A DNA stretch of 64,000 bases from Gluconobacter wancherniae NBRC 103581 (GCF_007988885.1 NZ_BJUZ01000001.1:1302001-1366000); one strand, 5' to 3'; numbered from the stretch's first letter, positions 46,222-55,877 are shown. The notes: generated by a model from the letters alone, not told the origin. A program made the numbers and translations.

Positions 46222-48597
46222 TTGAGCGCGAAAACGACCTCCGGTCCTTCCAAGTCCCGCAGCACAGCATCCTCAAAACGTGGGCGCCCTCCTGCTTCTC
46301 GTTCCTCGACGAAGAAGACGCCTCAGACAGACATCGAAACTCCTGACGCGATTGACGCTGCTGCCATTCCTTCAGCCGTAAAACCTGCACCACGCAAACG
46401 CGCTGCACGTAAGACGGCATCCGAAGATGCACCCGCTCCACTTCTTGCAAAGAAGGCCCGCATGCCAAAAGCTGCTGCACCTGAAGAAGCTCCGGCAATC
46501 GCTGTAGAGCCCGCAGCAAAGGCACCTGTACGCCGCGGACGCAAACCAAAAACAGCGTCCGAAGAAGCAGCACTTCCTGAAAACACTTCTGTCGCTGAAG
46601 CGCCAAAGCGCCCCCGGGGACGTCCACGTAAAAACCCTGAACCTGCCGCTATCGAAGTTATTGAAGTAATTCCAGTTGCGGAAGAGATCGAGAAGCCAAC
46701 CGAGGTAGCTCCTGTTCGTCGTCGTGGTCGTGGTCGCCCAAAGAAGAGTGAAGCAGTTTCTGCCAAGGCCACTGCGCCCAAAGCTGAGAAAAAAACTGCA
46801 ACGCGACGCGTCAAGAAAACGGCGCCCGACGCAGAACCTGTTGTGCCAGTTGATGATGCAGAAATTATAGCGGAAGCCGTGGCCGAGCCCGCACCTGTAT
46901 CAATCGAAGCCGAAGCCCCGAAAAAGCGTCGCGGTCGGAAGCCAAAAACAGCTCAGACAACCGTGGAGCCAGTGGCAGAACCGGCTCCTGCTGTCATCGC
47001 TGTGCCTGCACCCGCTGTTGAAGCCAAAGTAGAATCTGCTGAAGAAAAGCTTCCCCTTTTCTCCGAACTCGGCTTGGCAGAGCCGATCATGCAGGCCATC
47101 CGGGACATGGGCTATGAGCGCCCCACCCCGATCCAGGGTAAGGCCATCCCTCAGGTTCTCGCAGGAAAAGACGTGCTGGGTGTCGCCCAGACAGGCACCG
47201 GGAAAACCGCATCTTTCACGCTCCCGCTGCTTGAAAGGCTGGCTGGTGGCCGTGCGCGTGCCCGTATGCCGCGTTCGCTCATTCTGGAGCCAACACGCGA
47301 GCTGGCACTTCAGGTCGCTGAAAATTTCAAGCTTTATGGCAAGAATCTGCGCCTGACCCATGCCCTCCTGATTGGTGGCGAAAGCATGGCGGAGCAGCGT
47401 GAGGTTCTTAATCGTGGCGTTGACGTTCTTATCGCAACGCCCGGCCGTCTGATTGATCTTTTTGAACGCGGTGGATTGCTTCTCACGCAGACCAGCACTC
47501 TAGTTATCGACGAAGCAGATCGCATGCTGGATATGGGATTTATTCCTGATATCGAGCGAATCGTGAGTTTACTACCGCGTCAGCGCCAGACACTGTTCTT
47601 CTCGGCAACGATGGCACCAGAAATTCGCAGGCTGGCTGATGCTTTCCTGAGTGCCCCAGTAGAAATCACAGTATCGCGGCAATCCTCAGTAGCCACAACC
47701 ATTGAAGAAGCATTATTAATCGTCGAACCGGACGAAAAAAGCCGGGCACTTCGGAAGCTCCTCCGTGCCGAAAACGTGCAAAACGCAATCGTATTCTGCA
47801 ATCGCAAACGCGACGTTGATGCGCTTCATCACTCCTTGACCAGACACGGCTTTGCGGCGGCTCATCTTCATGGTGATCTCACACAATCCCTGCGCGTATC
47901 CACGCTGGAGCGCTTCAAAGCTGGTGAAGTGAAAATTCTGGTGTGCTCAGACGTTGCTGCACGCGGAATTGATGTCAGTGGTCTGTCGCACGTCTTCAAT
48001 TTTGATCTGCCATTCAATGCTGAAGATTATGTACACCGCATCGGTCGTACCGGACGCGCAGGAAATGAAGGTCATGCTTTCAGTCTTGCAACCCCACGGG
48101 AAAAAAACCTTCTTGATGCAATCGAGAAGCTGACCGGCAAGAAGATCATGACCCCAACGATCGAGGGAATTCGTACGGTCGACTGGGCGTCTGAAGACGA
48201 TCTGAAGGGGCACAGCAAAACGCCTCTGCCCCATCCCCGCCATGACAATGACGAGGAAAGCGGAGGAAAGAATCGGCGCAACAAACGACGTCGCGGTGGG
48301 CGTCGCAATGAAGAAGCTACAACACTGGTTCAGGCAGCCGAAACACGCGTCGAACCTCCAGCAATTGCCGCTGCGCCGCTTTCCCCAAGCGAAGAGCCGC
48401 AGCGTAGGCATGAGAGGCGGCCTCGCCCCTCCGTTGAACTTGCCCCAGCGTTCGAAAACGATACCGCGAAGACTGGCTTTGGTGGCGATACGCCCGCTTT
48501 CATGCTGGTTCCACGTCGGCGTCGTCTCGTTCAGGCGCCAGAAAACGATCTGACCCGCCCCGTACAACATGACGCCAAGCATTACGGTGAGCATTAA
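46222..48597 (+). CDS. DEAD-box RNA helicase with AT-hook-rich N-terminal extension
   Basis: From the TTG at 46222 the product is 791 residues; another TTG at 46123 is possible and no early in-frame ATG exists. Residues 1 to about 275 are a low-complexity Ala/Lys/Pro/Glu tail with five AT-hook-like cores: KRGRPP (19), RRGRKPK (104), RPRGRPRK (130), RGRGRPKK (168) and RRGRKPK (236). The DEAD-box core runs about 277-640: Q motif PTPIQ, Walker A AQTGTGKT (322-329), DEAD (430-433), SAT and HRIGRTGRAG. A basic C-terminal tail (NRRNKRRRGGRRN) follows. The core is RhlE/CsdA-like and probably remodels RNA in ribosome assembly or decay. It overlaps the next gene by 29 bp. Confidence 0.9.
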   Translation: MSAKTTSGPSKSRSTASSKRGRPPASRSSTKKTPQTDIETPDAIDAAAIPSAVKPAPRKRAARKTASEDAPAPLLAKKARMPKAAAPEEAPAIAVEPAAKAPVRRGRKPKTASEEAALPENTSVAEAPKRPRGRPRKNPEPAAIEVIEVIPVAEEIEKPTEVAPVRRRGRGRPKKSEAVSAKATAPKAEKKTATRRVKKTAPDAEPVVPVDDAEIIAEAVAEPAPVSIEAEAPKKRRGRKPKTAQTTVEPVAEPAPAVIAVPAPAVEAKVESAEEKLPLFSELGLAEPIMQAIRDMGYERPTPIQGKAIPQVLAGKDVLGVAQTGTGKTASFTLPLLERLAGGRARARMPRSLILEPTRELALQVAENFKLYGKNLRLTHALLIGGESMAEQREVLNRGVDVLIATPGRLIDLFERGGLLLTQTSTLVIDEADRMLDMGFIPDIERIVSLLPRQRQTLFFSATMAPEIRRLADAFLSAPVEITVSRQSSVATTIEEALLIVEPDEKSRALRKLLRAENVQNAIVFCNRKRDVDALHHSLTRHGFAAAHLHGDLTQSLRVSTLERFKAGEVKILVCSDVAARGIDVSGLSHVFNFDLPFNAEDYVHRIGRTGRAGNEGHAFSLATPREKNLLDAIEKLTGKKIMTPTIEGIRTVDWASEDDLKGHSKTPLPHPRHDNDEESGGKNRRNKRRRGGRRNEEATTLVQAAETRVEPPAIAAAPLSPSEEPQRRHERRPRPSVELAPAFENDTAKTGFGGDTPAFMLVPRRRRLVQAPENDLTRPVQHDAKHYGEH

Positions 48598-49912
48598 TCC
48601 GGAGACCGGAGGCTTCCCGCTCCGGATTGAAGGCATCGGCTCCTCTGGAGACGGTATTGCACATCACGACGATCAAACCGTCTTTGTTCCGGGTGCACTA
48701 CCGGGTGAAGATGTGCGTGTGCGGATGTCAGGCCGCGATGTGGAGCTGATTCACATTGAAAAACCGTCACCGGACCGGGTGGCGCCCCCATGCAGCCTAT
48801 TTGGAAAATGCGGCGGGTGTTCTTTGCAGCACCTGTCACTTCCAGCGGTTCTGGACTGGAAAACCAGCCGGGTCGTCCATGCCCTGAACGATGCCGGTTT
48901 CGAAGATCTACCTGATCCGCTTCGTTTCCAGACTGTCCCTTACACACGACGTCGGATGGATTTCGCAGTTCAGCGCGTTCCAGGCGGTGTTGTTATTGGT
49001 TTGCATCAACGTAACGGAGATCCGGTGGACATGACAGAATGTCATGTCCTGCACCCCGATCTTTTTGCGTTACTGACCCCGCTTCGAGAGGTCCTGTCCA
49101 GCCTTGGGTCCCTGACAGGGCGCGGAAGTATGATTGTTAACCTTTTGGATAGCGGTCCGGATCTCACGTTTTCCACCCCCGCACAGCTTACAAGTGTTGA
49201 CCGTACAAAGCTTGCCGCTTTTGCCAAGGCACACGGAATTCCTCGTATTTCGTGGCAGGATCCGAAGAGTGGTGGCATTGAAACCGTTGCTCATTCTGCC
49301 GCTATTCGTCTGCGCTTTGCGGATGCAGATACCGCCCCACCGCCTGCGGCATTTCTACAAGCAACCAAAGATGCCGAGCAGGCTATTTCCGCTGCGGTAG
49401 TTGGAGGCATTCCTCCTCTCAATCGCAAAGACATCATCGTTGAGCTTTTTGCGGGTTGCGGAACGCTGACATTCCCGCTGGCCGAAAAAGGGCGGGTTCT
49501 TGCGTATGAGGGAAACGAAACTGCAACAGCCACATTGAAAGCGGCCTCAGGAGGCCGTCGGGTGGATGCTTACGGCCGTGATCTGGGACGTCAGCCACTC
49601 TTACCGCAAGATCTTAAAACAGCGCGCGCAGTGGTACTTGATCCGCCATATATAGGCGCCGGCCCACAAATGGTGCCGTTGGCTCGCTCAGCAGTAAAAG
49701 ACATCGTTTATGTGAGTTGCAATCCGGGTGCGCTGGTCAAAGACACACGTGCACTTAAGGCTGCTGGCTATTCGGTGTTGAGCTGGACAGTTGTGGACCA
49801 GTTTCTCTGGTCCACAGAGGTTGAGGCTGTGGTTGTTTTCACTCGGGACGCGAAGCGCCTTAAACGTGAAAGCTCTCGCCGCAGCCGCATCGACCTTTCT
49901 CATTCGGATTAA
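48569..49912 (+). CDS. Class I SAM-dependent RNA methyltransferase (TrmA/RlmC/RlmD, RumA family)
   Basis: This is a 447-residue uracil-5 RNA methyltransferase of the RumA group. An N-terminal TRAM-like region (IEGIGSSGDGIAHHDDQTVFVPGALPGE) is followed by an Fe-S cluster cysteine set (Cys75, Cys81, Cys84 in CSLFGKCGGC, plus the Cys of TECHVL). The SAM-binding domain has VELFAGCGTLTFPLA, then VVLDPPYIGAG and the catalytic nucleophile in YVSCNPG. Whether the target is 23S rRNA or tRNA cannot be told. The start overlaps the helicase 3' end by 29 bp, so the two RNA enzymes are probably cotranslated. Its 3' end overlaps the convergent iscA-like gene by 53 bp. Confidence 0.9.
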   Translation: MTPSITVSINPETGGFPLRIEGIGSSGDGIAHHDDQTVFVPGALPGEDVRVRMSGRDVELIHIEKPSPDRVAPPCSLFGKCGGCSLQHLSLPAVLDWKTSRVVHALNDAGFEDLPDPLRFQTVPYTRRRMDFAVQRVPGGVVIGLHQRNGDPVDMTECHVLHPDLFALLTPLREVLSSLGSLTGRGSMIVNLLDSGPDLTFSTPAQLTSVDRTKLAAFAKAHGIPRISWQDPKSGGIETVAHSAAIRLRFADADTAPPPAAFLQATKDAEQAISAAVVGGIPPLNRKDIIVELFAGCGTLTFPLAEKGRVLAYEGNETATATLKAASGGRRVDAYGRDLGRQPLLPQDLKTARAVVLDPPYIGAGPQMVPLARSAVKDIVYVSCNPGALVKDTRALKAAGYSVLSWTVVDQFLWSTEVEAVVVFTRDAKRLKRESSRRSRIDLSHSD

Positions 49913-50216
49913 CAAACGTGAAACCGGACTCGAGGTCCTTAACCTCGTAGTCCATCACGGTACCCGTCAGAAAAAGCGTAGCCTTCCGATCAACAAGAAG
50001 CACTAAACCATGGTCTTCAACGCGATCGTCTCCCGCTTCAGGCTCAGTTACGAAGTTCATCTCGTACGATAAGCCTGAGCATCCCCGCTTACCCACACTG
50101 ACCCTGAGCAGTTCGCCTTTATGCGCGCCTGCATACAGCGCACGCAGACGGACTGCTGCCCGATCAGATAACGTCATCAGCGAAGGAAGTGGGCGGCGCG
50201 TGAGTGTTTCAGACAT
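49860..50216 (-). CDS. sufA: A-type Fe-S carrier (HesB/IscA/SufA family)
   Basis: A-type carriers receive Fe-S clusters from the SufBCD scaffold and pass them to apoproteins. The 118-residue product has the three invariant cysteines: Cys46 in KRGCSGLSY, and Cys110 and Cys112 in GRCGCGESF. It is the last gene of the suf operon, 17 bp after the sufT-like gene. Its 3' end overlaps the opposite RNA methyltransferase gene by 53 bp and no terminator is seen. I name it sufA from the operon; ErpA-like use is possible. Confidence 0.92.
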   Translation of the reverse strand: MSETLTRRPLPSLMTLSDRAAVRLRALYAGAHKGELLRVSVGKRGCSGLSYEMNFVTEPEAGDDRVEDHGLVLLVDRKATLFLTGTVMDYEVKDLESGFTFVNPNEKGRCGCGESFHV

Positions 50217-50233
50217 GATTTCGCTCTTCCAGA

Positions 50234-50584
50234 TCAGAACATGTTAAGCGCAAGACGCGCATCGTCGCTCATGCGGCTCATGTCCCAGGGCGGATCCCAG
50301 ACGATATCCACTTTGACATTCGTCACTTTTGGAACTGTTTCGATGGCATTCTTGACCATCTCGGGAAGCTCCTGAGCACTTGGGCAGTTGGGGGCCGTCA
50401 GTGTCATTTCAACCGCTACGCGCCCGTCGTCATGCAGGTCGATCGCGTAGATCAGTCCGAGCTCGTAGATATTGACCGGGATTTCGGGGTCATAAACCGT
50501 CGCAATAGCAGCAAGAACAGCGTCCTGATCGGGAGCTGCGCTTTCAACTACGAGGGCTTCGTCAACGGGTTGGGTTTCTGTCAT
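50234..50584 (-). CDS. sufT: SUF system DUF59/MIP18 family protein SufT
   Basis: DUF59 proteins aid Fe-S cluster maturation. The 116-residue product (ATG at 50584, with GAGGGA six bases upstream) has the DPEIPVNIYELGLIY motif and the conserved reactive Cys in LTAPNCPSAQELP, then VKVDIVWDPPW. An overlapping ATG at 50596 would add four residues. It lies between sufS (8 bp) and sufA (17 bp). Confidence 0.93.
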   Translation of the reverse strand: MTETQPVDEALVVESAAPDQDAVLAAIATVYDPEIPVNIYELGLIYAIDLHDDGRVAVEMTLTAPNCPSAQELPEMVKNAIETVPKVTNVKVDIVWDPPWDMSRMSDDARLALNMF

Positions 50585-50592
50585 GGCATCCC

Positions 50593-51804
50593 TCATGTGA
50601 GCATCATCCGGGCGCGTTCAAGTCCGGACACCAGAGCATCGATTTCTTCGGTTGTCGTATAAACACCAAAACTCGCACGCGCGGTGGCGTGTACTCCAAG
50701 TCTGTGCATCAAGGGCTCAGCACAATGTTGACCCGCACGAATGGCAATTCCGAGCTGATCAAGAATTGTTGCAATATCATGAGGATGCGCGCCTTCCATG
50801 ACGAAAGACACAACCCCGCCACGTACCGCAGGAGAACCGATAATACTGACACCATCAACCTGCGACAGGCGCTCCAGCCCATAGCTGGTCAGCGCATGCT
50901 CATGCCTTGAAATCGCATCATATCCAAGCTCTTCCACGAAACGTACAGCTGCGCCGAGACCAATCGTCTCAAGAATAGCAGGGGTACCAGCTTCAAATTT
51001 ATGAGGCACATGTGCCCAGGTAGCACGCTCGAATGAGACATGTTCGATCATGTCTCCGCCTCCCAGAAACGGCGGCATTACATCGAGCAACTCCATGCGT
51101 CCCCAGAGAACACCAATCCCTGTGGGACCATAAAGTTTATGACCCGTAAAAACGAAGAAATCTGCGCCAATAGCCTGTACGTCAATGCGCTGGTGAACGA
51201 TCGACTGCGAGCCGTCCAGCAGGATCCGCGCACCATTCGCATGAGCGATTTCGGTTAACTTTGTAGCAGGCGTAACTGTGCCGAGCACGTTGGACATATG
51301 AGTGATCGCAACGAGCGCTACTTTGCCATCGGAGAGCAGTTCTTCGTACGCGGCAAGATCCAGATCCCCGTTATCGAGAATAGGTGCAACACGCAGCTCA
51401 ATACCCGTGCGATCACGTAACATCAGCCATGGAACGATGTTTGCATGGTGTTCAAGCTCCGAGATCAGGACAGCCTGTCCAGCCTTCAGAAGCGATCCGA
51501 AACTATGCGCGACCAGATTGATCGCCTCAGTACTATTCCGTGTGAAAACGATTTCACGACGATCAGGTGCATTCAGAAGGCGTGCGACATCAGTGCGCGC
51601 GCTTTCGTAAGCGTCCGTCGTACGCTCACTCATCCAGTGCAAGCCGCGGTGAATATTTGCATACTGGTGGTATGCGGCATCCTGCATTGCCTCCACCACG
51701 CAATCAGGCTTCTGTGCAGATGCAGCGCTGTCCAGAAATACGAGCGGACGCCCATGCACCCGTTCGGACAGAATTGGAAAACGTGAACGCACAGTCTCGA
51801 TCAT
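50593..51804 (-). CDS. sufS: Cysteine desulfurase SufS
   Basis: SufS removes sulfur from cysteine and supplies persulfide to the SufBCD scaffold. The 403-residue class V aminotransferase-fold enzyme has the PLP lysine in FTGHKLYGPTG and the active-site Cys in IRAGQHCAEPL. The FLDSAASAQKP start is typical for the group II (SufS) type. It overlaps sufD by 4 bp. No sufE or sufU gene accompanies it in this operon, so the sulfur-transfer partner must be encoded elsewhere or be unneeded. Confidence 0.95.
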   Translation of the reverse strand: MIETVRSRFPILSERVHGRPLVFLDSAASAQKPDCVVEAMQDAAYHQYANIHRGLHWMSERTTDAYESARTDVARLLNAPDRREIVFTRNSTEAINLVAHSFGSLLKAGQAVLISELEHHANIVPWLMLRDRTGIELRVAPILDNGDLDLAAYEELLSDGKVALVAITHMSNVLGTVTPATKLTEIAHANGARILLDGSQSIVHQRIDVQAIGADFFVFTGHKLYGPTGIGVLWGRMELLDVMPPFLGGGDMIEHVSFERATWAHVPHKFEAGTPAILETIGLGAAVRFVEELGYDAISRHEHALTSYGLERLSQVDGVSIIGSPAVRGGVVSFVMEGAHPHDIATILDQLGIAIRAGQHCAEPLMHRLGVHATARASFGVYTTTEEIDALVSGLERARMMLT

Positions 51805-52997
51805 GAAAAGAGGCCCTTCAGAAGCAGTTCACGCAACGCTTCATCTGCCACCAGTTCCAGAGCATCCGTCAGAAACGCCGTCACGAGAATGTCGCGCGCC
51901 TCAGCTTCCGGGACACCGCGTGACCGCAGATAGAACAGCTGCTCATCATCCAGGGCACCGACAGTCGCGCCATGGCTGCACTTTACGTCATCTGCATAGA
52001 TTTCGAGTTCAGGCTTGCTGTTGATCTGCGCCTTCTCAGAAAGCAGGAGCGCCTGATTCATCTGGTAGCCATCTGTCTTCTGGGCAACCCGATCAACGAG
52101 GATCTTGCCTTGGAAAACACCCTGAGCCGTATCGCTCAGTACGGTCTTTACTGTCTGTCTCGAATTGCAGTCTGGAGCGGCATGGTGAATCATGGATGTG
52201 AGGTCGTTAAGGCGCGTACCATTGACGACCTGAACACCATTCACATGCACCAACGCATGCGGAGCCGCGAGCGTGGTTACAACTTCGTGCCGAGCAACGG
52301 CTCCACCGCCATTCAGTGTGAAGCTGTCATATTCGGCATTCCCCTGAACTTCGACATTGATGATCGCAAGATGCGCTGCATTTTCCGCTTCGCTTTGATG
52401 CTTCACGTGACGCAACCGAGCACCTTCAGCGAGGATAATGTCAAAACGCGGATTTGAGAGATACTCGCCCTCACCCACATTCGCATCGAAAAGCGTGAGG
52501 CTTGCACCTTCTTCCAGCACAATACGGTGCCGAAGATGCGTCGAAATTGCTGAGCCTTGATGAAGTGTTGCGAGTGTCAGGAGCCCTGCATCAACATTTT
52601 TGGGAACGCGAATGGACAAACCATCACGACCCAGCGCACCGTTCAGGACAGCAGAAAAACGATCTTCAAGCGGGTCAACGGCCTCTGCATCTGTTCTCAG
52701 CACATTTTCCGGAAGGCTGGATAGCGACGTGACTTCGCGTCCATTTCCAAAAATAAACAGATGACCATTCGCCGGGTACGCAATTTTGTCGAGCAGGTTT
52801 TTGGCAGAAGCGGCATCCAGTGGCGCAGCTTCCTTCCAGACAATCTCTGTAATGCTGCGAAGCGGCGTATACCGCCAGGCTTCCACGCGGCGCGTAGGAA
52901 TTCCGGTACCGGCCAGCACAGTGCTGCGAGCTGCTGCGCGCTCCACAAACGCATCAAGAGCTGCGGATGTCTGGCCTGCTACAGACTGTCCACTCAC
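51801..52997 (-). CDS. sufD: Fe-S cluster assembly protein SufD
   Basis: SufD pairs with SufB and SufC to form the SufBC2D scaffold. The 398-residue product has the right-handed beta-helix core. Family motifs near the C-terminus include the conserved His segment DDVKCSHGATVGALDDEQLFYLRSRGV (key residues CSHGATVG), and the end is helical. It overlaps both sufC upstream (4 bp) and sufS downstream (4 bp). Confidence 0.95.
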   Translation of the reverse strand: MSGQSVAGQTSAALDAFVERAAARSTVLAGTGIPTRRVEAWRYTPLRSITEIVWKEAAPLDAASAKNLLDKIAYPANGHLFIFGNGREVTSLSSLPENVLRTDAEAVDPLEDRFSAVLNGALGRDGLSIRVPKNVDAGLLTLATLHQGSAISTHLRHRIVLEEGASLTLFDANVGEGEYLSNPRFDIILAEGARLRHVKHQSEAENAAHLAIINVEVQGNAEYDSFTLNGGGAVARHEVVTTLAAPHALVHVNGVQVVNGTRLNDLTSMIHHAAPDCNSRQTVKTVLSDTAQGVFQGKILVDRVAQKTDGYQMNQALLLSEKAQINSKPELEIYADDVKCSHGATVGALDDEQLFYLRSRGVPEAEARDILVTAFLTDALELVADEALRELLLKGLFS

Positions 52998-53764
52998 GCT
53001 GCGGCCTCAAGGAACTGGGTGTAACCCTGCTTCTCAAGGATTTTAGCTACCTCCGGGCCGCCACTATGAATGATGCGCCCCTTGGCCATCACATGTACGC
53101 GGTCGGGCACGATGTAGTCGAGCAGGCGTTGATGATGGGTAATCACCAGCGCGGAGAAATCCGGACTACGCAGCGAGTTCACACCCTCTGCCACAATTCT
53201 CAGAGCATCAATGTCGAGCCCGCTGTCCGTCTCATCCAGGATTGCCAGAGAAGGCTGCAACAGGCGCATCTGCAGCACCTCGTTGCGCTTTTTCTCACCA
53301 CCGGAGAAGCCAACATTGACCGCGCGCTTCAGCATCTCATCCGACATTGACAGATGCTTTGTTTCTGCGCGCACCGTCTTGAGGAACGAAATCGCATCCA
53401 GTTCGTCTTCACCCCGCGCGCGCCGAACTGCATTCACAGCTGTTCGAAGAAAGTTCGCGTTGTTAACACCAGGAAGCTCCACCGGAGACTGGAAGGCCAG
53501 GAAAACACCCAGCGCAGCCCGCTCCTCAGGATCAAGAGCCAGCAGATCCTGCCCCTTGAACGTCGCAGAGCCACCAGTCACTTCATAATCTTCCCGCCCG
53601 GACAGGACGTATGAAAGCGTAGATTTGCCAGAGCCATTAGGCCCCATAATGGCGTGTACTTCGCCACGGGGAATGTCGAGATCGATACCTTTGAGAATAT
53701 CTTTCGGGGTACCGTCGGCATCAATACGGGCCTGAAGGCCACAAATATTCAAAAAATCGCTCAT
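52994..53764 (-). CDS. sufC: Fe-S cluster assembly ATPase SufC
   Basis: SufC is the soluble ABC-type ATPase of the SUF scaffold. The 256-residue product has Walker A GPNGSGKST, a Q-loop region (LAFQSPVELPG), the signature SGGEKKRNEVLQM and Walker B AILDETDSGLDIDAL. The glutamates and lysines near the signature are SufC-specific and separate it from transport ATPases. It is 3 bp after sufB. Confidence 0.96.
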   Translation of the reverse strand: MSDFLNICGLQARIDADGTPKDILKGIDLDIPRGEVHAIMGPNGSGKSTLSYVLSGREDYEVTGGSATFKGQDLLALDPEERAALGVFLAFQSPVELPGVNNANFLRTAVNAVRRARGEDELDAISFLKTVRAETKHLSMSDEMLKRAVNVGFSGGEKKRNEVLQMRLLQPSLAILDETDSGLDIDALRIVAEGVNSLRSPDFSALVITHHQRLLDYIVPDRVHVMAKGRIIHSGGPEVAKILEKQGYTQFLEAAA

Positions 53765-53767
53765 TGC

Positions 53768-55252
53768 TTAACCCACACTTCCTTCGAGGCTGATCTGCAG
53801 AAGCTTCTGTGCCTCGACCGCAAATTCCATTGGCAGCTCTTTGAGCACTTCGCGGCAAAATCCATTAACAATCAGACCAACGGCATCTTCCTGCGACAGA
53901 CCACGAGAGCGGCAGTAGAAGAGCTGATCTTCGGAAATTTTCGACGTCGTCGCTTCATGTTCGACCCGCGCGGTCATATTGCGACTCTCAATATAAGGCA
54001 CGGTATGCGCCCCACACTGATCGCCAATCAGCAGACTGTCGCACTGCGTAAAATTGCGTGCGTTCCGCGCTTTTGGCTGCATCCGGACAAGACCGCGATA
54101 GGTACTGTCAGAATGTCCAGCCGAAATCGTCTTGGCGATGATCGTCGAACGCGTATTCGGTGCAAGATGAATCATCTTGGTGCCCGTATCCGCCTGCTGG
54201 TGATTATTGGTCACCGCTACCGAATAAAACTCACCGATAGAACCTTCACCCGCTAACACGCAGGAAGGATACTTCCATGTGATGGCCGAACCTGTCTCGA
54301 CCTGCGTCCACGAAATTTTGGAGCGCGCACCACGGCAAATCCCACGTTTGGTGACAAAATTGTAAATGCCACCCCGCCCCTCATCATCGCCGGGATACCA
54401 GTTTTGAACCGTCGAATACTTGATCGACGCGTCGTCCATGGCAATCAGTTCAACAACCGCAGCGTGGAGCTGGTTTTCATCACGCTGTGGTGCGGTGCAT
54501 CCTTCCAGATACGATACACTGGCACGCTCTTCAACAATAATCAGTGTTCGCTCGAACTGCCCAGTATTGCGCGCATTGATGCGGAAGTACGTCGACAGTT
54601 CCATCGGGCAACGGACACCCTTTGGAACATATACGAATGAGCCGTCCGTAAATACTGCCGAGTTCAAGGCTGCAAAGAAATTATCAGCAACAGGCACCAC
54701 AGAGCCAAGATACTGCTTTACCAGATCAGGATGCTCGCGGATCGCATCGGAAATCGGGCAAAAAATTACGCCAGCTTCCTCAAGCGTCTTTCGAAACGTC
54801 GTGGCTACAGAAACACTGTCAAACACTGCATCAACCGCGACCGGCAGTCGCTCGCCTTCTGCAGGCTCAACACCAGCAAGAAGAGCCTGCTCATGCAGAG
54901 GAATGCCCAGCTTGGCATAGGTTCGCAGAAGCTCGGGATCGACTTCATCCAGGCTTTTAGGCCCAGGCTTCTTCTTCGGCTGCGCAAAGTAATGGGCATC
55001 CTGATAATCGATCGGCGGGTGCTTTAACTTAGCCCAATCCGGTTCTTTCATCTCCAGCCAGGAGCGAAACGCCTTCAGGCGCCACTCAAGCATCCAGGCT
55101 GGCTCGCGCTTACGCTCCGAGATCAGGCGTACGGTATCCTCGTTTAACCCCTTGGGAGCGATATCCATCTCGATATCGGTCTCGAAGCCCCACTCGTAGC
55201 TGGACTTCGCGAGTTTTTCGACCGCCTCGCGGGTTTCCGTCACGGCTGGCAT
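53768..55252 (-). CDS. sufB: Fe-S cluster assembly protein SufB
   Basis: SufB is the main scaffold on which the nascent Fe-S cluster forms. The 494-residue product has the family start ([18 protein letters not shown]), the central [29 protein letters not shown] segment (key residues [16 protein letters not shown]) and the C-terminal cluster-ligand region ([23 protein letters not shown] type, here with EHEATTSKI). It is the first structural gene, 11 bp after the Rrf2 regulator. Confidence 0.96.
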   Translation of the reverse strand: MPAVTETREAVEKLAKSSYEWGFETDIEMDIAPKGLNEDTVRLISERKREPAWMLEWRLKAFRSWLEMKEPDWAKLKHPPIDYQDAHYFAQPKKKPGPKSLDEVDPELLRTYAKLGIPLHEQALLAGVEPAEGERLPVAVDAVFDSVSVATTFRKTLEEAGVIFCPISDAIREHPDLVKQYLGSVVPVADNFFAALNSAVFTDGSFVYVPKGVRCPMELSTYFRINARNTGQFERTLIIVEERASVSYLEGCTAPQRDENQLHAAVVELIAMDDASIKYSTVQNWYPGDDEGRGGIYNFVTKRGICRGARSKISWTQVETGSAITWKYPSCVLAGEGSIGEFYSVAVTNNHQQADTGTKMIHLAPNTRSTIIAKTISAGHSDSTYRGLVRMQPKARNARNFTQCDSLLIGDQCGAHTVPYIESRNMTARVEHEATTSKISEDQLFYCRSRGLSQEDAVGLIVNGFCREVLKELPMEFAVEAQKLLQISLEGSVG

Positions 55253-55263
55253 GATCTGTTTCC

Positions 55264-55737
55264 TTAATTAACCGTATCAACCACGGCAGGGACTTCGGAT
55301 CGGACCGAAAGCTCAGCTTCCACCTTGCGTGAACCACCGACTGTGTGCTGGCTCATGTCAGCCAGGGTAATCCCGTTCAACGTTGCCAAGACGGCATCAT
55401 TCACCATGTCCCACTGCCCAGACAGCCCGCAAAGCGAACTGTGCTCACAGCCCCTTCCATCACAGCAGGCCGTAATCGCAATCGGCCCATCAACAACGGA
55501 AATGACCTTTGCAACGGTGATTTCGTCGAGACCAAAAGAAAGACGATAACCGCCTCTCGCACCGCGATGGGAAATCACCAGGCCTCCCGCTGCAAGACCC
55601 TTCAAAAGTTTGGCAACAGTAGGTTCCGGAACGCCGGTTTCTCCGGCGAGTGCTGCGGCTGTCGCGAGCCCTTCATGCTGCCCAAGCTGGACAAGAAGAA
55701 CAGTCGCGTAGTCGGCCAGTTTCGACAGCCTCAACAT
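55264..55737 (-). CDS. Rrf2/IscR family SUF regulator
   Basis: This is a 157-residue winged-helix Rrf2 regulator heading the suf operon. The DNA-binding domain spans about 1-70 ([37 protein letters not shown], wing RGARGGYRL). Cluster-ligand cysteines follow: Cys91, Cys92, Cys97 and Cys103. It fits the SUF-associated Fe-S regulator subgroup and probably represses the operon when loaded with a cluster. Two dyads in the upstream 60 bp are candidate operators. It could be named iscR, but specificity is unproven. Confidence 0.92.
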   Translation of the reverse strand: MLRLSKLADYATVLLVQLGQHEGLATAAALAGETGVPEPTVAKLLKGLAAGGLVISHRGARGGYRLSFGLDEITVAKVISVVDGPIAITACCDGRGCEHSSLCGLSGQWDMVNDAVLATLNGITLADMSQHTVGGSRKVEAELSVRSEVPAVVDTVN

Positions 55738-55800
55738 AACTCGGACACCTAAAGGTTATTTCAGTCCAATTTAAGACCTCACAGGTCCTTATTGATCTTC
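55738..55800 (-). promoter_or_regulatory. suf operon promoter region with two ACCT/AGGT dyads
   Basis: Upstream of the Rrf2 gene are GACCT-CAC-AGGTC (55775-55787) and ACCT-AA-AGGT (55747-55756). Both are built on ACCT/AGGT arms and lie within 50 bp of the start codon, suitable for an operator. No exact match to the E. coli IscR consensus is seen. Confidence 0.45.
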
Positions 55801-55877
55801 AGATGGCCCATGCCACTCCCAAGGTCAAGTTCTTTTCTCGACCACAGACAGTGCAATGTCCGCGAAGACAGGATCTC

